Source: Schistocephalus solidus (Eukaryota > Platyhelminthes > Cestoda > Diphyllobothriidea > Diphyllobothriidae). Taken from it: DNA of 64,000 bases. Each line of letters begins with the position of its first letter. Positions within the stretch are counted from its first letter, which is position 1. Below, piece after piece: positions 10,816 through 23,140 of this stretch. The DNA lies in the NCBI GenBank assembly GCA_017591395.1, contig WEDG01000861.1, positions 52,989-116,988 of the forward strand. The letters are read 5' to 3'. The notes under the pieces were generated by a model. The model saw nothing but the letters and a program-made list of their open reading frames with translations. It was not told the DNA's origin and made no database searches. The translations under genes and the position numbers were made by a program.

Positions 10816-12839
10816 AGTCACTTAAAGTAAGCATTTTTATGTATCTGAATGGTTTGGAATATTTTCGACGATATTTATTAGCAAAACTCTACTAACGTAG
10901 TTTGGCCTAATTAAAAAAACTACGACAGAGTGCTGGTTATAATATAAGTGGTTGATATTATCTTAATAAGAAAGTAAAACTTGGAATACCGTTGAGTTAA
11001 ACTGTAAAATATGGCAAATAAGCATGATAAACGGCCAAATTAACGGCTTTGTCGAGATAATGGCATCTGAAATAGCAGACGTGATAACTCCAGTTATCGG
11101 TAATCAATATAATATACTTGCATATTGGAAAATTATTTAAAATTTAATTGCTTTGACACAAATCGTTTTTTTTCTTGTTATAAAACAAAGCACAATCAGT
11201 AAAACACTTTTTTCGATTTATTTGCGTCCAATGCGATCAACACAACTAGAAGCAGTATGGAACATTGAAATGTTTGGTTGTTTATTTTTAATATAGATTG
11301 AAAAACCAACGATTTCATTTATGAAATGGGAAGATAACTGTTCATATTAAATGAATTATAATGCACTATAATCGATTTCGTAATCATATTCGACAGGGGT
11401 GTCAGTAGTTTCCTAATTGAAATATATTTAATACAGTTTTAAACATTGAAATAGTACGTCACAGTGAGACAGTTTTTCGGTAGCGAGAGGCAAAACAACC
11501 TAATCCAACAATGCATCTTAGAAACTGACTGATCACATTTTCAGTTCTTGAGGAAAATTCTAATAACCTTTGCAAACACACAGCCACTGCCATCCTTCAG
11601 ATATGTCCTAAACATCACAGAAATATTTTTATCAAGTGCATTGTTCACTTAATTTCATGTTGTAGGTGGTTTGGTTGGTTAATTCACTTAAGCGTTTCAC
11701 CAAAATATGCCCGTCATACAAGGTTTTGATAAGTGGTCTTACGCTAACGCAAATCTTCTTTTTGCAATTTCAAAATATAAATGCATATTTTTGATTTCAA
11801 ACAGTCGCAAATAATGTTTTTCTAAGAGAACACTTATGTCCGAATCCAACAAAACCATAAGTATGGTCATATATATCAAATAATACTTATCGATCCTCGA
11901 TACATAGTCTTTTAATCAGCGCAGTAAGTTAAATGTTGACAGATTTTGCAATGTGCAGTACACTGTGGCTTACTTCAAGTATGACTAATGCTAAGGCTTA
12001 ATTATCAGGATTACGTGGGATATGTATAACCTGATCGTTCAGGCAAGTTAGCCGAAGAATGAAGCACTTTGTTTGATTAATACTTCACGTAGAATCCATT
12101 CGCACATACACTGATGCCTTTCCGAATTTCCTGTCTATGTTAGTTAAGGATAACAATATGATCTGAATTTTGGTTAATATATCTATTGCTTTACAGTCGG
12201 TTTTATTTCGTTGAAATAAAATATGCAGTATTTGTTACAATATGCACTTTCATAAAATATCGGAGGTTTGTTTATTTGGCCTAAATGCCAGACTTATAAA
12301 ACTTCTGTAATCTAACATTGAATTACTGGTCAACACAGTTTCTGGAATTGATCCGTCCTAAGCTGAATGCGTCTGCCTACTTAAAATAAACTTGTAGTGA
12401 CCGGGCTTTGAAAAAAGCAGAAATCTACCAGCTGGACCATACAAAACTTTAAAAGTGATATTGCAAACGCTTTTGATCACTTATTAAGCAACAAAATCAG
12501 CAGTGGACGGCCTGCTTATGAAAAAATTCAACATTTATAAATATAATGTAGTTTTGTTCGAAGTTGGGCTCATACATCAATGATTTAGCTGAGTAAAAAC
12601 ACAGAACCTCACCTAAATCATGGAATTCCGTTTCAATAAGTTTTTTTTGAAACAGTGTTCGTCCCACCTATGTTTTGCTGTATACAGCAATTAAACCGCT
12701 CTGCCGTCACTGACCTCTTTTCTCTTACCTCACTGAACCTAACGCAAGCGAAACGTGCAACGACACTTAAGCTGCGTGTAGCTTATCGTTCAGCATCGTG
12801 AATAGTATAGAGTGGTTGTTTATTTTTAAATCAACTAAG
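10816..12839. other. AT-rich non-coding stretch
   Basis: No gene, repeat unit or RNA motif recognised on either strand between the 1.3-kb tandem repeat and the LINE. Confidence 0.55.
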
Positions 12840-12844
12840 CAAAT

Positions 12845-13015
12845 TATCTTCATGAATGCGGATGAAACCAAGCAGGCCCATGCAATGAGTGAGTGTACGT
12901 GGACAGTGAGAGCATTGGAGGCGGTGGTCTCTGCTCTGTATTGGTACGCCAGACACTAGTTCTTCAAACTCTGTGCGATGGATTTGCTAGCGACCGATCA
13001 GGCCGATGTGTGAGC
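12845..13015 (-). pseudogene. C-terminal C2H2 finger remnants of the RTE-like LINE
   Basis: The minus strand reads FRSHIGLIG, then HRTEFEELVSGVP, then CSHCPRTLTHCMGLLGFIRI with a final H. This matches the CPHC...H...H style finger that ends flatworm RTE-family ORF2 proteins, where these fingers are thought to bind nucleic acid. The first zinc histidine of the last finger appears replaced (GFIRIH for GHMRIH), and an in-frame stop follows IGLIGR. The remnants mark the 3' end of the element at roughly 12840. Confidence 0.65.
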
Positions 13016-13623
13016 GGAATGTGCCATCGCTCGTTGAACATATTAGTATCAAGTCCTCATCGCTGGTACTGGGGGCTCTGGTGGGTGTGGAGCAAGTGAT
13101 GTTCGTCACCATAATCGACGCAGGAGATGGAGAATGGAGAATGGTGTCAGCAACCATGGGTGGCTGGGCATCGATGAAGTTGCTATCGTCAGTTGGTCGT
13201 GGTCGTGGAGACCGAGGCAACTGCGACAGAGGTTGATTTTATGGGATTTTTGTTGTATTGATTTCAAAGATGTCCGACCAGGCTGACTCGCGCGCCAAAT
13301 GTTTGCTGACAGCGTGTGCAAATATGCAGGGTTTAGGTATTGGTTGTGTTGATCCGCGGTGCTTGTGACTTGCGAGCCGTCATTTTGGCCATTGCAGCGG
13401 TGCTCCGTTTGGCCTCATAGATGGCTGCACCAGTCTTCACGGAAATTATCCATGTCAGTCTATCCAGGACGAGGTCCTCCCAGGTATCAAGGTTGATTAG
13501 GTATTGCTTCAGTTATTTCCTAAAAGTATCCATGTATCATCGTTTGAGAGCACCCGTAGCGAAGTCTCCTTTGAAAAGTCATTTGGGTAGGCGCTCGTCG
13601 TCCATTTTTGCCAGGAGGTCGCT

Positions 13624-14497
13624 TCATCGCATTTGCAATTGCCTCAGAACAGCGTGGATGCTGAGAATTCCGGTCGACTCCTGGACTTCTGTGTCCGAAA
13701 TCTTGTCTTGCCATCTCAACTTCAGAATTCTGCGGAGGCAACTGAGATTGAAAAGATTTATCTTCCTGGCTTGGTTCGAGTAGAAAGTCCAGGTCTCCGC
13801 TCCGTTAAAGAGTATCATCAAGACAACGGCCTTGTACATCCTTAGTTTGTTGTCAAGTGAATAACATGGCGATTCCACACGGAGACATGGAGTCTGCTGA
13901 AGGCCTGACTGGCTATGGAGAGCGTTTGAGCAAACCCATCGTCAATGCTCGTGTTGTATGACAGCCTGCTTCCCAGATATGCAAAGGTTTGTAAATTTTT
14001 GAGTTGAGCGCCGTTGATAATGATTAAGGGAGCATTGTTTACCACGATGGGCGGCAGTTGATGCCTGATCACAGTTTTGGCTGTACTGATTGTTAATACA
14101 TTATTGGCGCAGCCTGCCTTAAAGAGGTTCATGATCCTTCGCATGGCGTCCTCTGTCACTGTATTCAGGGCGCAGTCATTCGCGAAGAGCAGTTCATGGA
14201 CTAAAGTCATAGGCACGCGCGTTGGGGCTGCATACGCCGACTGTTGAAAAGGTGTCCGTCAGTTCTATAGACGATGCGGATCCCAGGCTGCTCATCACGG
14301 TAGGCGTCCATCAGCATAGCCGAGAACATGAGACTGAACAGCGTGGGGGCCAATATGCAGCCCTGCTTCACTCCGTTGGTCACTGCGAATTCTTGGGAAT
14401 GCCGTATCTGGTCATGAATCTGACGCATCCTGATCAAGAACCTCTCAGGATAGCCGAATTTCTGCATGAATTTCCACAGTCCATCGCGATTCACCAT
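13624..14497 (-). pseudogene. RT palm, thumb and connection of the RTE-like LINE
   Basis: Three successive open blocks in shifted frames (14497-14207, 14216-13842, 13878-13624) cover the RT from GLWKFMQKFGYPERF to SIHAVLRQLQMR. The palm box with the two catalytic aspartates, FADD in the family, reads FAND, so the first aspartate is replaced by asparagine. The dNTP-side motif GVKQGCILAP is intact. The thumb motif NGAQLKNLQTFAYLGSRLS is readable. After about 13624 the coding similarity is lost until the C-terminal fingers near 13010-12845. Frameshifts lie near 14210 and 13860. Confidence 0.85.
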
Positions 14498-15334
14498 GTC
14501 AAATGCTTAAGTCATATCTAAAACTTAGATGAAAAGGTATGAACGCCTCTCCTGGCACTTCTTTTATAGGTGCTGGGTAGCAAAGATCATATCAGTTGTT
14601 CCTCGGTGTCGGCGGAAATCAAATCGGCTTTCCGGGAGCAGGTGCTGCTCTAGGTGACCTTTCAGAAGATTGAGAATGATACGGACGAAGATATTTCCTC
14701 GATGTTGAGCAACGTGATCGATCTGTGATTATCAAAACGTTTTCGGTTCAACTTCCGCTTGTAGAGATGGACAATGGTCACATCTTTGAAATCCTGAGGA
14801 ACTTGTCCTTGGAGCCACATCACCTGGAAGAGTATAATGAGTTCTGCCATCAGCTAGGGCCTGCCGTGCTTGTAGACTTCCAGTGGGATTGCGTTGGATC
14901 CCGATGCCTTTCTGCTGGAAATCTGCTGCAAGGTCCGGATTGTTTCTGGTAAGAAAGGTGGCGGGTCCAGGTCATTGTTCGTGTACACTCGAGGGAGTTG
15001 GTCAATGGCAGCATCAAAGATGGCTGCTGAGCAATTATGAACACGTCTGAGGTGCTCGGTCCTGGTGTTGACATCGTGCGCATCCGAGTACTTCGAGGGC
15101 GCTTCACTGGATGACCTTTCCCAGCTGACACCATCGTGTTTCCATGGTGGCATTATTATCTGCAGTATGCAGATCCTCCAGGTTCTCGGTTATTTGGTTG
15201 CTTAAATAATAACAATGAGCAGGCAGATTTAACAAAAGAGTATTAAAACTTAGCTGGTTATTTAGCTTGGGGCCTTTGCCAGGGTTAAAGTTAAACCAGA
15301 TCTCGCAGATAACGAAGCCGTGATTCTTTTGAAA

Positions 15335-15594
15335 GCCAGGGCACAACGGAACATACGTATTCTTTCAGCACATCAGTGAAAAACAAACTTCCATCATATT
15401 CCCGATTGCAACCGAAAAAACAACGAGCTCGTGGCTCAATGATACAGCATTAGACTGAATAAACAAATGTTGCGGGTTCGAATCCCAGGTGTTCTACTTT
15501 TTGAATAAAGTATGACTGGTTGATTACAGCTTATACTACTGAAATGGCCATTATGTGGTCCCTTGTCTTTGTCGGCTCCACTTTATCAACATAT
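15335..15594 (+). mobile_element. tRNA-headed SINE unit, decayed
   Basis: Contains the family order: CAGGGCACAACGGAACAT, ATATTCCCGAT, a tRNA-like head (GCTCGTGGCTCAATGATACAGC and a B box GGGTTCGAATCCC near 15476-15488), then a degraded tail (GACTGGTTGATTACAGC) ending with CCTTGTCTTTGTCGG. The hammerhead core is destroyed (TTGATTA for CTGATGA). It is the upstream member of a two-unit tandem. Confidence 0.75.
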
Positions 15595-15892
15595 GCTACA
15601 GGTCGCTATACGACCGCCTGCGAAGGCTCTAGGCTGAGCTCCAGGGCACAAAGGAACATACATGTTTCTTAAGCAGCTCGTTAAGCATAACAGTATAATC
15701 ATATTCCCGATCGCAACCCAAAACATAACGAGCCCATGGCTCAATGGTAGAGCGTTCGACTAAATAACCAAAGGTCCCGGGTTCGAATTCAAGGTATTCC
15801 ACACTTGGGATTGGATATGACTGGCTGATGACGGCTTTTAAGCCAGAAATAGCCATTTCGGTGTCCCTTGTCTTTGTCATTTCCAATTTGTC
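15595..15892 (+). mobile_element. tRNA-headed SINE unit with hammerhead tail
   Basis: Second tandem unit. A box-like TGGCTCAATGGTAGAGCG and B box GGGTTCGAATTC form a tRNA-like head (about 15736-15790). The tail keeps CTGATGA at 15825-15831, GAAA at 15846-15849 and the TT before the expected cleavage point at 15856-15857. Helix I is weakened (GACTGG against TCGGTG) and helix III has one mismatch. The unit ends against a (TA)n run. Confidence 0.78.
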
Positions 15893-15895
15893 AAC

Positions 15896-15920
15896 ATATA
15901 TATATATATATATATATATA
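15896..15920. repeat. (TA)n microsatellite
   Basis: Pure TA run directly at the 3' end of a SINE unit. Confidence 0.95.
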
Positions 15921-18900
15921 AAGCACGTGAAAATACAGACACATTTTGTTTAAAAAGGTTTGCAATATGAATTCATTTAAGTTGGCCCAATGTATATTCA
16001 TGTATATACCCGATGAGGTATTCATGAATAATTTTAAGCATTTCTGGAACACTGGAGGTGTTTGATATCGCAGAGAGCTAGCGCGGTCAGAGCTGCCATT
16101 AGGCGTGCAGCACACCTCTTTTGGATACAGCGGAAAGGGAGAGCCATAGGTTAAATATTCATAAATATTCTTTGCAGCCTGACTAGGTCACACAACAAGG
16201 AGGACTGTTTGTTCACTTGAATTGCAAAATTCCAACCTGCTCCATGACGCAACTATGAGGGGTCTACATATCAGAGGGTTTGCTGTTGTTCACCACGTGC
16301 TGTCTCATAATGTTCCAGCCTAGACCTTGCAATACGTACTGTATTGCTCGAACTAGGGCTTTACTTCACTACTAGATATGGGCGAGGTTAACACGATACA
16401 GGAAGTGTATGGGTACACTATGTCATAATGTAGGTCAGTGGAATGACTGAACTACCAACGACTAGCAGGCAAAAATAGCAGAAAACACGCGTATGGCACG
16501 CTGGACATAGCAAGCTCTTCGCCAAAGAATCATCTTGCTTTTGCCAACTCAAAGCATGATCAGGAAAACTCACTGGTGTAGTCCACTGCGGATATCTGTA
16601 ACTTCAGGATTCCAACCAATCCTTCCGTCGGTATACTTGAAAGAACTGGTTCTTTGTATACAACGCCTCCTTCCGGTTTAACAATTCTAACTACTTGCAA
16701 AGCATTCTTGTCATTCATTTGCTACAGGAGACCTTTTTCATTCTCTAGAAACGTCATTCACTTGCATGACTCCCTACTTAAACCCTGTCGATGCTGTCCG
16801 GATTTGACTCATTTGTTTACAGTCTAGCCTTCTAAGCCCGCTCCGCAAAAAGCGAATTAGCAAAGCCTTTTACGTCTTCTTTTACCCTTTTACTTTTAAT
16901 GGTGACAAAATTTGACGACAGAGCTCCCCAAATAAATTCTTGAATGGCGAAAAATCTTCCTAAAATTATAAAGTATTGCCAACTGAAATTGCATTCAAAA
17001 AATTAGTTATCCCTCTATGGAACCTCCAACAAAACCTTTAACGAGGTAGTTACGTTTGTTAAGCTGTAGATCATCTTACAAAATGGGAATAAATTCTCCA
17101 TTTTATTAAAACCTGCACACGCATTTGCATTAAATCTAATGACAAAACATCACCAATCAATCTGCATCACCATGCTTGTCTTCCTCAGCACTGAGGCTCC
17201 AAATTATTTCATCCCACATCACTCTCGCATGCACGAAATCGGCGGTTTACCTATCAGTGGAAAGCGCTTGTTTTTGCTCCTCCTCCATGTGGTTTCGATT
17301 GTACATTTGCGCATGTGTCGTCCGAGCCACCCAAAGTCGTCAGTTTCAAAACCTACTCTGTCATACAATGGGCCGCGTTACGGAGAATTTCCTTAGATTT
17401 GTCTACCACAACGTCCGATTAGAGCATCACTTGGTTTACAGACCAAATTGACAATTGCTGCGCATATCTCCCGCTACAATCCGAGTAACGTCTTTGTATG
17501 TTTGTGAAATCCTCGACCATTGTGAACACACGTAATTGCGTTGTTTAGGTCTTTTGTTTCCTTCACCGGAAACCGCCTCCAGTCGTTTTAACTGAGTCAT
17601 GAACTAGGCCCTGGAGAGTGAGAAAACTAAGTGCGCAATAAATGCCTCGAGAGTTTACTATCAAATTTAGCTACATCGCGCACAGTTTAAAGTCATTGCG
17701 TGCAGGTTGTAGTTGGACATACGGAAGATCTCGTAGGGAAATAACTTTTTTTAATCCTTTTCAGTTCACTCCTTTAAAATGTCTTCCAATACTTAAAAAC
17801 TCTGCTGGAGTGTTTTGTGTTGCGAAAAATAGCAGCCCGATGAGCTAAATTTAAGAGCACTTTTACTAGAAGGCGACTGCTTCGACTGGAAATATCTGGG
17901 GAAAATGCTTATGGAAATACACGTAAACTCTCAGTAATGCCTCCAAGGGAAATGAGTCACTCGGTCCAAGATCGCGTGTCATTCGACGGGATCTTACCAC
18001 AAATTCAAGTGTTTCTGAGGCCGTAACTCTGGCACGATGCCAGACACCCGTGAGCTGCGTGCTGTTCGTGTCCGGCGTACAATCAGGTAACAAATCCAAT
18101 GCACTCGCGCCTCCATGTTTTGTACAGCAGGTTTTCAGGGAAAATTATGAGCACCCTTGCACGGCTCAGGTGACCAGTGTTTTGGTCACTGGATGTCCTC
18201 CAAATGAATGGATAGCTCCATTCCTAACATGGCCCCTTGGACTCATGTGGACAGATTCGCAAGTAACAAGTGCACACCTAGAGGATTTCTTAGTTCTTTG
18301 ATTGAATGTTAAAAAACAGAGCATTACCTCATGATGCCAAAAAACAATTCCTACGCGTACTTAACCAAACCCAAACAAAGAGATGATTTAAGACATTGAA
18401 GATAATTCGCTTAGGTGATTTAAAAAGAAACGAAAATTTTGTATGATCTTTTAATGTGCGATTTCACCTTAAGTTTATGAACGCATATTCAGGGTGTGTG
18501 TACGGTAGGTACAGAGTCTAAAACTATCTGGCAGATTGTCACCGGAAAAGTGTGAGTGATGTTATTTTGCACAAAGTAGGTAGCCGTGAATTTCAGAAAT
18601 CATCAGAATATGATAGTTATCACTGCGTGATTACTGCGCATTTCAACCCACAAAGTCAAAACTACTGAAGTGTGAAATTGCTTTGTTTAAGACAGGTAGG
18701 CAAATTGGTGAATAAATATTTTTTTTCATGGGAATAAGCGTAAGTGCGGGACGGAGTTTCTGAGTGAAGACCAGTTTCATACCGAACAATTAAGTCCGAT
18801 TCTTAAATGTAAGTATGTTGTTATTCAGTTATGTAGTTATTTGATCGGATAGTTTCCATAACATCGAACACTTCTGAAAGAAACAAAATAGCATCTCCAA

Positions 18901-19743
18901 ACGTAAGCTTAACTACTGAAGTGAATTGCAATAACAACACTGCATATTTTAGGTCCTCTAATGTATGCAAAACCCTCGATCAATCCTCTTGTGTAATGGA
19001 TAATGTAACCAAATACTTTTCGTTGTGAAAATAATGACCTATTCCCTCCCATGCTAATTTACAGAGGCGGGATTTTTCTTAAATAGGTAAAACGCGTACG
19101 TTTTTCTCAGAAACATATGGATAATACAGATAGGTTTTATGAGAAAGTGTGTTTACATAAAAAAAGGTTTATCTCCTAATGCTGCCATCTCTGAAGTGGG
19201 TGAATCCTTCCGAACAAACTAGAAGTCGAATAAAATGCAATGACATCGACTGTTGCCACAGAGGACCTGTTGTGAAGCATAAGCTTACAGAACGAAAACC
19301 CCTGTCGACTATGCTTAACAAAAAATGACAACTTTTTCACCATTGGCGGAACGTTGGACTGACTAGTCATTAAATATGATAACAAACTTTCCGAGAAAAA
19401 ACGAACGGAGAGACATGAAGGACATCAAAATTATTGGAAGTTGTTCGGGGGTGGGAAAATAAGGCTAAACGTAAAAGCGGATGAGCCAAAGCCGGGCAGC
19501 ATAGAAAGGGTAAAGGGGCGGATTGGAACATATGAGCGCAACCTTTGTAGACAAAGAGAACTTTCTCATGGAAGAATCTGGTGACAAGAGGATAATTGTT
19601 CGTTTTGCTGGACCGGTAGCAACAGATAGAATGTAGAAGGAACAAAATCCATCCAATAAACTGACAGATAAATTGGTTAGAATGCATAGAGTTGTAGACA
19701 TCCGCATCCACCAGGCCGAGCGTTTTCTCCAACGCTATGGTAA

Positions 19744-19745
<2 letters not shown>
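15921..19745. other. No recognised gene; slightly GC-richer patches
   Basis: Patches at 16150-17600 and 17850-18300 are less AT-rich than their surroundings and may be old repeats. A short similarity (ATGG(G/C)CCGCGT(T/C)ACGGA) links about 17370 with 23095, which sits in the LINE fragment there, so 17100-17400 may hold a very decayed RTE piece. Open frames at 17139-17451, 18050-18301 and 19370-19732 show no domain I know. Confidence 0.4.

Positions 19746-19793
<48 letters not shown>
19746..19793. repeat. (TA)n microsatellite
   Basis: Uninterrupted TA run of about 48 bases, lying just left of the RTE-like endonuclease fragment. Confidence 0.95.
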
Positions 19794-19799
<6 letters not shown>

Positions 19800-19879
19800 G
19801 ACGGTCGTGAACGATGCAAATAAATGCTCCGTTTCATTGCGGTATGCGCACCCTTTTATTTCCTCAATACATTTACGCA

Positions 19880-21060
19880 TTTATCATATCCAATGCTTTC
19901 TGTTGCATCCTCCATTGAAAGCGAAATTGGGCAGCATGTTGATGTCTGCCAGTAATTCGATGAAAATTATGTGTAATATAATCTGATCAGGAATCAAAAT
20001 GGTAACCTCCGCTTCAATGTCGTCAAAGCAGCCTTTTTGATGTTTGTCCCTTAATCGATGAATACTCCGTCGAACATATTCTTATGAGGGATCAATTAAG
20101 TAACCTCCTTCTCACTGGCTTCAAAGCAGTCTGTGTTCTGCTGACATGTCGGACCTAAAATATTCTTGATGATAAAGTCCATTGTGTAGCCAGTGACATC
20201 AAGGTTTTTCCACGGTAATGTTATCGTTAGCAACCAGCATTTTTTAGCGTTAATTCATACTGGTGCTAGAATCTAAGCGTAGAGTAGCAAACGTCAAAAG
20301 AACAGAATTTAACTCAACCGGAGGTTTCGAATCTTTTATTGACTTGGTGATTGAGCTTCATTTTGGAGATAAAGAAGCAGTGATCCGTACAATCATCGAC
20401 ACCACAGATCAACACTGACCTTCGAAATTCATATCTGTCTCCTTCTGAGCGAGAACCACATCAAGTATTTGCGAGCCTCTCAAACCAGGAGCATCCAGGT
20501 AATCTACTTCCTCCTCTGAAAGCGGAAGAATTATTTCGTCAGAAGCAGGCAGTGTCTTGCACTGATTTAAAAGAAGCGTGATCAGTCAAGAAACGGACCC
20601 TGATGTCCTTAAGCTTAATGATGATGTTCGCCTTGACACATTATCAGAAGTGAGTGTGATCTTCCTTAAATCTTGTTCCTCACCACATCACAGATTGACA
20701 GTAGGGTAGCGTAGCAACTGATGGTGGCGGTGAACCTCTCTCCCTGGAAAGGTAGGTTCTGGCTCTTAAGGCGGTCGCTAATGCCCGGCTGCAGACAGGG
20801 CAGTAATTGCACGATATCGTTCGGGGTGCCAAAGGCGACGCTAGCATCACACCCTTCGGGGTAGGGCGGCCGCTCCTGAAAAAGTTAAATACTTTGCCCA
20901 CGTGCCCCAGCTGACCCTATTTGGAGCATCGGATCTCATTAAATGCAGCAATATTTAACATGCTCTGCGCCAGTTCACCAGCAAGATCTCCTTTCCGGCC
21001 TAGTTCCCACAGATTCCTAAAAGAGATGGAATATTCCAGTCTGGAAGATAGGGCTTAATC
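19880..21060 (-). mobile_element. RTE-like LINE fragment: endonuclease region
   Basis: Reading leftwards on the minus strand: LWELGRKGDLAGELAQSMLN then IAAFNEIRCS (about 21000-20930), where the family has an ARELARYKVDIAALSETR-like segment containing a catalytic Glu that survives as NEIR; FNFFRSGRP (about 20890); VAFGTPNDIVQLLPCLQPGI (about 20840-20780); then RLPGCSWFERLANT and TDHCFFISKMKL (about 20500-20360), corresponding to the ...TDHRLVISKMRL end of the apurinic endonuclease. A linker (VELNSVLL, about 20310; DNITVEKP) follows. Many stops and frameshifts. It is the 5' part of the same family as the element at 12.8-15.3 kb. Confidence 0.75.
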
Positions 21061-22029
21061 ATTTTACCAGCTTTTGTGTTGAGGTGAGGGATGGTGAATG
21101 TGCCATTGTTCGTTACCTGTTTTCATCCATTACTTGTGTATCAATGAGGCACGATTAGTCTGCAGATGACAGGATCTCAACATTCGTTTCGAGCTCCTGT
21201 TCTACTTATTCTGCCGTGAGAAGTTAAGCCGCAATATTTCTAACTATGGCTCCTTAAAAATCCCAGATGGCTGGTGAACTCGACGATTTAGCATAAGTAT
21301 GTTTAATTGCAGAGCAAACTGAGTTATCCTGGGCCTCCTACGGCATAGCTTGTTGCCACGAGCGTAGAGATTTTTATGGAATGCGAATGGGAAAAAGGGA
21401 TTGGAAAGCGATCAGAACAACTACGTGTGGGAACACGTGGAAACTGCAACTTCCTCATCTCGTTTAGTCCAGATGTTGAGGATGTTACTGGGATTTGATC
21501 ACTCAGCAGTGCCTAGCTTTTGGGAGAAAAGTTGAGAGTTGGGTGCAAGTTAAGGACTCCGGGGAGCAGTCTCTGCACGCATGATATGCTAAGCTTTTAA
21601 TTACACTTGTCTTGCTTTCTTTTATGTAATTTTATGCACGCAGTGGTGTGAAAACGTAAGGACACAGTCTGAGTTTATCTTGAAAGGAGAATGACTGATG
21701 AAATTCAGCGTTGAAATTAATTTGGAGTAATCCTTCTACAGTTTCATCGCAAATATCTGAAACGAATTGTAAACTCATTTACTGTTTGGTAAAGTCTTAG
21801 ATATGTGGAAAGAGATATCTCAGATACCTAAACACTAAGGACTCCCTCTATCGCACAGGCAATGTTATTTTCATGCTAAGCAACATCTTCTTGAATTTTC
21901 TGCCAATTTCCAGGACTAAATTGAAAAATTAAGATAAAAATTTAAAATTTCCAGCATTTTTCCAGGTGTGGATCAACATTACGAATTGCTTGTACTTATA
22001 AGGTCACCTCTTGCACATTTGGTGGACTA
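21061..22029. other. Unassigned spacer between two LINE fragments
   Basis: Lies between a minus-strand endonuclease fragment and a plus-strand RT fragment of one LINE family. It may contain 5' untranslated or ORF1 sequence of the left fragment, but I could not recognise peptides. Confidence 0.4.
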
Positions 22030-23140
22030 CGAACGTTGCGCGTGTGTTCCTCCTGCAGGACACTTTAGGCAACCACCTGGCTATCCGGCTAGCCAGCCTT
22101 CCAGTCGCCGACGAGGACGCAACTCATGAGAACCGATAATTCCACCTTCGAATCGCAGTCTAGTCAATTGCTCTGAATTTCCTCAGCCACAAACATCGTC
22201 AATGGAAAGACTGGTTCCATGAAACGACGCCGAGAATGACCGGGTACACAAAGCTTCCCTTGACAGCCCTGCCAACGCACACAAGGCACACTTCTATAGA
22301 AATCGTCACTTAATGCGACAGCGGCTGCGGGACACGCCAAACGCCTGGAGGGCCACCTGTGAGGGAACATCCAACGGACTGTCTTGAAAGGGAGAACCTC
22401 TTTATGGAGATCAGGGTCGTCTAAGTTTGTAAGACCAAAGGAAATGCTCCTCTACTCAGTGCTGATGGAACTACTCAAATTTGAATGCACTATGCCGTAC
22501 ACTTCAGAGGCATCATCAAACGCCTCTTCATCATATCCGATTCCGCCATCAACCGATGTCCTACAGTGGAGACGAACCTCAACCATGATCACTCGCACTC
22601 TTACCAAGAAACTATCAGGGCCGTGCAGCAATTTGTTGGTGAAAAAGTACCCATATCAGACGTCATGCTGGTTGAGATTTATAAGCAAGGTCGACCCCAA
22701 CCTAAGAATCAAACAAAAGTGCTCCTCCAGATGTGGTGCCAATGACAGGTTCCACAGGATGTCAAGGAGGCCAAAGTTTCCTATCTTTAAAGGATTAATA
22801 GGAACCGATAACAATGTGACAACCACAGAGAAATCACGGAAACATCTTCGTCTCAAATGCTTCAAAAACCATCTGGAACATAAAATTATTCCGAAAAGGG
22901 TGTGTCATTTCCACCGTCATCATGGCACCACCAACGTGATCTTCGCCACGCGTCAGCTTTAGAAAACGTATTTAGAGATATGGATCCATCTTTATTCGCA
23001 CTTCGTAGATCTGACCAATGTCCTTCCTACAGAAAATCGGAAATGGATGCGGAAAATCAGGTAATCACACGGTGCGTCACCTATTCAATTGTATGATGGC
23101 CCGCGTCACGGAAAGTGGAGACGTTTAAGAGGCACACATA
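22030..23140 (+). mobile_element. RTE-like LINE fragment: linker and RT N-terminal half
   Basis: Plus-strand peptides in family order: NDAENDRVHKASLDSPANAH (about 22227-22286) and FYRNRHLMRQRLRDTPNAW (about 22290-22347); VHFRGIIKRLF (about 22494), ETIRAVQQFVGEKVPIS (about 22611-22661), EIYKQGRP, QVPQDVKEAKVSYL (about 22748-22790), FRRHHGTTNVIFATRQL in lightly shifted frame (about 22912-22962), HLYSHFVDLTNVLPTENRKW (about 22988-23047) and QLYDG (about 23087). The frame shifts at least four times. The catalytic palm is missing. This unit and the minus-strand endonuclease fragment to its left have opposite orientations. Confidence 0.8.
22384..22962 (+). pseudogene. RT fingers region of an RTE-like LINE, frameshifted
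   Basis: The longest open frame (192 codons) is not the true coding frame along its length. The family peptides ETIRAVQQFV and EIYKQGRP lie in an overlapping frame (22485-22745), while KRVCHFHRHHGTTNVIFATR near its C-terminus does match the family's FRRHRGTTDMIFAARQL segment. Do not read this frame as a host protein. Confidence 0.7.

Larger units (their letters stand above)
12840..15340 (-). mobile_element. RTE-like non-LTR retrotransposon, 3' part, internally deleted
   Basis: Reading leftwards on the minus strand: LNTLLLNLPAH-type linker after the endonuclease (about 15270-15110, NATMETRWCQLGKVIQ), RT N-terminus (LPETIRTLQQISSRKASGS, about 14960-14900), QGQVPQDFKDVTIVHLYKRK (about 14800-14750), GLWKFMQKFGYPERF (about 14480), FAVTNGVKQGCILAPTLFSL (about 14390-14330), LLFANDCALNTV (about 14195), the thumb, GAETWTFYSNQARK (about 13800-13755), LSCLRRILKLRWQDKI, and finally zinc-finger-like remains to about 12845. 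Sequence between the linker and RT is missing (about 120 codons by comparison with the family), and the apurinic endonuclease is absent. Several frameshifts make it a dead copy. Confidence 0.85.

Noticed and set aside
17139..17451. Possible RTE-like LINE remnant
   Set aside because: Only one short word matches the fragment at 23.1 kb; the rest cannot be aligned by eye with confidence.
22384..22962. 192-codon open frame as a host gene
   Set aside because: Family peptides of an RTE-like LINE are present in this and overlapping frames; it is a frameshifted RT.
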